Shown: one piece after another, positions 51,591 to 52,864 of the stretch
How the letters are laid out: every line of letters begins with the position of its first letter
How positions within the stretch are numbered: position 1 is the first letter of the stretch
NCBI GenBank assembly: GCA_046302135.1
Contig: JBKCIQ010000122.1
Coordinates: 1 to 52,864 of the forward strand
DNA from: AM-1111 sp046302135
Lineage (GTDB): Bacteria; Bacteroidota; Bacteroidia; B-17B0; Aurantibacillaceae
Direction of reading: 5' to 3'
Length of the DNA: 52,864 nt
Made by a program: the position numbers and the translations under genes
The notes under the pieces: model-generated
The model's database searches: none
The model's input: only the letters and a program-made list of their open reading frames with translations
What the model was told of the DNA's origin: nothing

Positions 51591-52289
51591 ATGAAAAATA
51601 TAATTTTAACCTTAACATTGACAATTGTTGCAGCTTTAGGGTTTGGACAGAAAAATAAATATTACAAGAGTATTGAAGAAATTCAAAATGCACCGCATCC
51701 TGATAGTGTGTATATAGTTGATTTTTACCTTGGTGTTGATTTGGAGGAATGTAAACTGGTTAAATGGAGTAAATTCAAAAATATTTCTTATCTTAGGATA
51801 ACAAATACAAAAATTGCAGCATTCCCTGAATGGGTTTTTGATTTAGTTAGCCTTAACTCTTTAACTATAAACGGGCTTCGTAAAGATAACCTAAATGAAA
51901 ATGGAGAGTTTTCTAAAGTCTCTGTGATAGCCCCACTGAACAAAATTCCTGAACGAATCAGCGAGTTAACAAACTTGAGCTTTTTTGATATAAGTTTTAC
52001 AAGTGTTACAGAATTTCCTGAGTCTATTTTGAAATTAGACAAATTAAAGAGAATATATTTTGCTGATTGTCCAATTTCAACAATTCCAAAGATTATAAAA
52101 ACGCTGGCAAAAAAACAGCAAACTATTTGTTTAGGCTTGGTTTACAATCAAATAGTTAATAAAAAAGAACGGAAATATCTTAAAAAATTTGATAGTGGTT
52201 ATGAAAATAATGGAAAACATACTATCCATTATATTTGTTTAGATGATTATAAAGACGCCTTTACGAAGGATAGTTTTTATACTGAGTAA
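51591..52289 (+). CDS. Secreted leucine-rich-repeat protein
   Basis: The 232-aa product has a signal peptide (about 1-19, ending near GFGQKNK) and about four leucine-rich repeats (WVFDLVSLNSLTINGL, ERISELTNLSFFDISF, ESILKLDKLKRIYFAD and similar), then a basic, Tyr/Asp-rich C-terminal tail (KYLKKFDSGYENNG). ATG 51591 is preferred over the TTG 51519 of the open frame, since it opens a clean signal peptide. The 187-bp gap before it (51404-51590) holds no feature I can name. Immediately after the stop is a decayed copy of its 3' end. Function unknown. Confidence 0.7.
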   Translation: MKNIILTLTLTIVAALGFGQKNKYYKSIEEIQNAPHPDSVYIVDFYLGVDLEECKLVKWSKFKNISYLRITNTKIAAFPEWVFDLVSLNSLTINGLRKDNLNENGEFSKVSVIAPLNKIPERISELTNLSFFDISFTSVTEFPESILKLDKLKRIYFADCPISTIPKIIKTLAKKQQTICLGLVYNQIVNKKERKYLKKFDSGYENNGKHTIHYICLDDYKDAFTKDSFYTE

Positions 52290-52406
52290 AAAAGAAATAA
52301 AATACATTAAAAAATTTGATATTGGTTTCGAAAATAGTGGAAATACACCTTAAATAAAATTTGTTTAGTTGATTATAAAGCCAGCTGTACGATGGATAGT
52401 TTTTTT
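52288..52406 (+). pseudogene. Degenerate tandem copy of the LRR gene 3' end
   Basis: The sequence from 52288 matches 52161-52280, the 3' end of the LRR gene, with a shift of 127 falling to 126 bp (one 1-bp indel). Shared blocks include AAAAAATTTGAT, GATTATAAAG and GGATAGTTTTT. Read in frame the copy gives KKEIKYIKKFDIGFENSGNTP and then a TAA stop, so it is a nonfunctional remnant of a tail duplication or of a lost second LRR paralogue. Confidence 0.7.
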
Positions 52407-52501
52407 CAATCATATTGAAAAGAATGTTAGAGCAAAGGCTATAAATGCAGATTTCAAAACAGATTAAACAATCAAAGAATTTGTGATGTATGTGCCTAAT
52501 T

Positions 52502-52648
52502 CTATTTGCCTGCCAACTCATGCTCTTCACTCATCTTTGTTTCTGATTGTTTTTCCAATAAATCAGAAATGATATTCAAAATTATTTTTCTTGTCTTAGG
52601 AATGGAAAACAACAATGTTCCACCAATAATTATCCAACGTAATTTCAT
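52502..52648 (-). CDS. Small hypothetical membrane protein, 48 aa
   Basis: This short minus-strand ORF begins with ATG 52648 and encodes a hydrophobic N-terminus (MKLRWIIIGGTLLFSIP, one membrane anchor) and a charged tail (KQSETKMSEEHELAGK). It does not overlap any larger gene and has a natural basic-hydrophobic-acidic layout. A 16-bp palindrome (AATGAATTAATTCATT, 52706-52721) lies upstream. No family is recognised, and a chance ORF of this size cannot be excluded. Confidence 0.4.
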   Translation of the reverse strand: MKLRWIIIGGTLLFSIPKTRKIILNIISDLLEKQSETKMSEEHELAGK

Positions 52649-52705
52649 AATTTTTTTTCTCACCTAATCACGAATACAGTGCCAATAATATGGAGATTGA
52701 TTTAC

Positions 52706-52721
52706 AATGAATTAATTCATT
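52706..52721. repeat. Perfect 16-bp palindrome upstream of the small ORF
   Basis: AATGAATTAATTCATT is its own reverse complement. It could be a regulator binding site or chance in AT-rich DNA. It lies between the small ORF and the glutamine synthetase gene. Confidence 0.3.
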
Positions 52722-52780
52722 ATATTGAAAAAAATCTTTCCCATAATTAGAGAAAATAACTTTTTTGGGAAAAGATATTT

Positions 52781-52864
52781 CTACTTAAGAAACAGCATTT
52801 CTCTGTATTTTGGCAATGGCCAGAAATCATCATCGATCATAGCCTCAAGCTTATCTGAATGATA
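52781..52864 (-). CDS. Type III glutamine synthetase, C-terminal end (cut by window edge)
   Basis: The last 27 codons are visible, reading YHSDKLEAMIDDDFWPLPKY and then REMLFLK before TAG at 52783. The DKLE...D..WPLPKYREMLF ending is characteristic of GSIII (GlnN) enzymes of Bacteroidota, which make glutamine from glutamate and ammonia. The rest of the protein lies beyond the right edge. Confidence 0.85.
   Translation of the reverse strand, partial: YHSDKLEAMIDDDFWPLPKYREMLFLK

Noticed and set aside
1..52864. CRISPR arrays, prophage genes, transposases, rRNA genes
   Set aside because: No regular spacer-repeat arrays, integrase or transposase motifs, terminal inverted repeats or rRNA signatures were seen on either strand.

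Overview
The window is AT-rich bacterial chromosome and almost certainly Bacteroidota (Flavobacteriales/Crocinitomicaceae-like, inferred). The evidence is four secreted proteins with type IX secretion C-terminal domains (two type A, two 'gliding motility-associated' type B), a TonB-dependent receptor, UbiA-other, DUF6089-like and DUF2007 families, and repeated promoters of the Bacteroidota type (TTG, 18-21 nt, TAnnTTTG) instead of sigma70 boxes. Shine-Dalgarno sequences are mostly absent, and TTG and GTG starts are common. No phage, transposon, CRISPR array or integrase was seen. It reads as core chromosome with scattered lineage-specific cargo.

Layout. 1-2160: start of a cystathionine beta-synthase/cysteine synthase gene (-), then a small membrane protein, a UbiA prenyltransferase and a SanA-like protein (+). 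2271-2343: tRNA-Lys (-) with its terminator. 3053-6108: kdnA-kdnB-kdsB, a three-gene set for the amino sugar Kdo8N and its CMP activation (lipopolysaccharide inner core). 6242-7324: a prokaryotic glutamate-receptor-like ion channel with an unusual pore. 7447-11101: an M43 metalloprotease and another T9SS cargo protein, then a small secreted protein. 11243-15273: two APC amino-acid permeases and a helix-hairpin-helix membrane protein. 15344-17168: the heptose genes gmhA, hddC-like and gmhB, a second LPS/surface-sugar block.

17210-21709 is on the minus strand: an orphan multi-PAS membrane protein, DUF2007, a 2-Cys peroxiredoxin, then phaB and phaJ. These last two diverge from phaE-phaC (21869-24324), giving a compact class III polyhydroxyalkanoate cluster in which acetoacetyl-CoA reductase and (R)-enoyl-CoA hydratase supply (R)-3-hydroxyacyl-CoA to the PhaEC synthase. 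After it come rpmI-rplT, a cryptic HExxH protein and a MORN-repeat protein. 27562-38572 is mostly minus strand: two large T9SS type B surface proteins, a P2A calcium-type ATPase and a gcvT-comB operon, interrupted by a short plus-strand HPF-like gene and a 98-codon ORF.

38721-52289 is mostly plus strand: a thioredoxin-like protein, an XRE regulator, DUF1003, ispE (-), accA, efp, a beta-barrel protein, an esterase, DUF486, meaB (apparently with an ATT start), a TonB-dependent receptor, yebC, recJ and a leucine-rich-repeat protein whose 3' end is followed by a decayed tandem copy of itself. The window closes with an unlisted 48-codon ORF (-) and the last codons of a type III glutamine synthetase gene (-).

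The most interesting items are the altered selectivity filter of the glutamate-receptor-like channel, the Kdo8N operon and the PHA cluster in a Bacteroidota background, the ATT start of meaB, the EF-P without a lysine at its loop tip, the output-less PAS protein with a collapsed fifth PAS unit, the rpmI-rplT hairpin, and -7 boxes that abut start codons.
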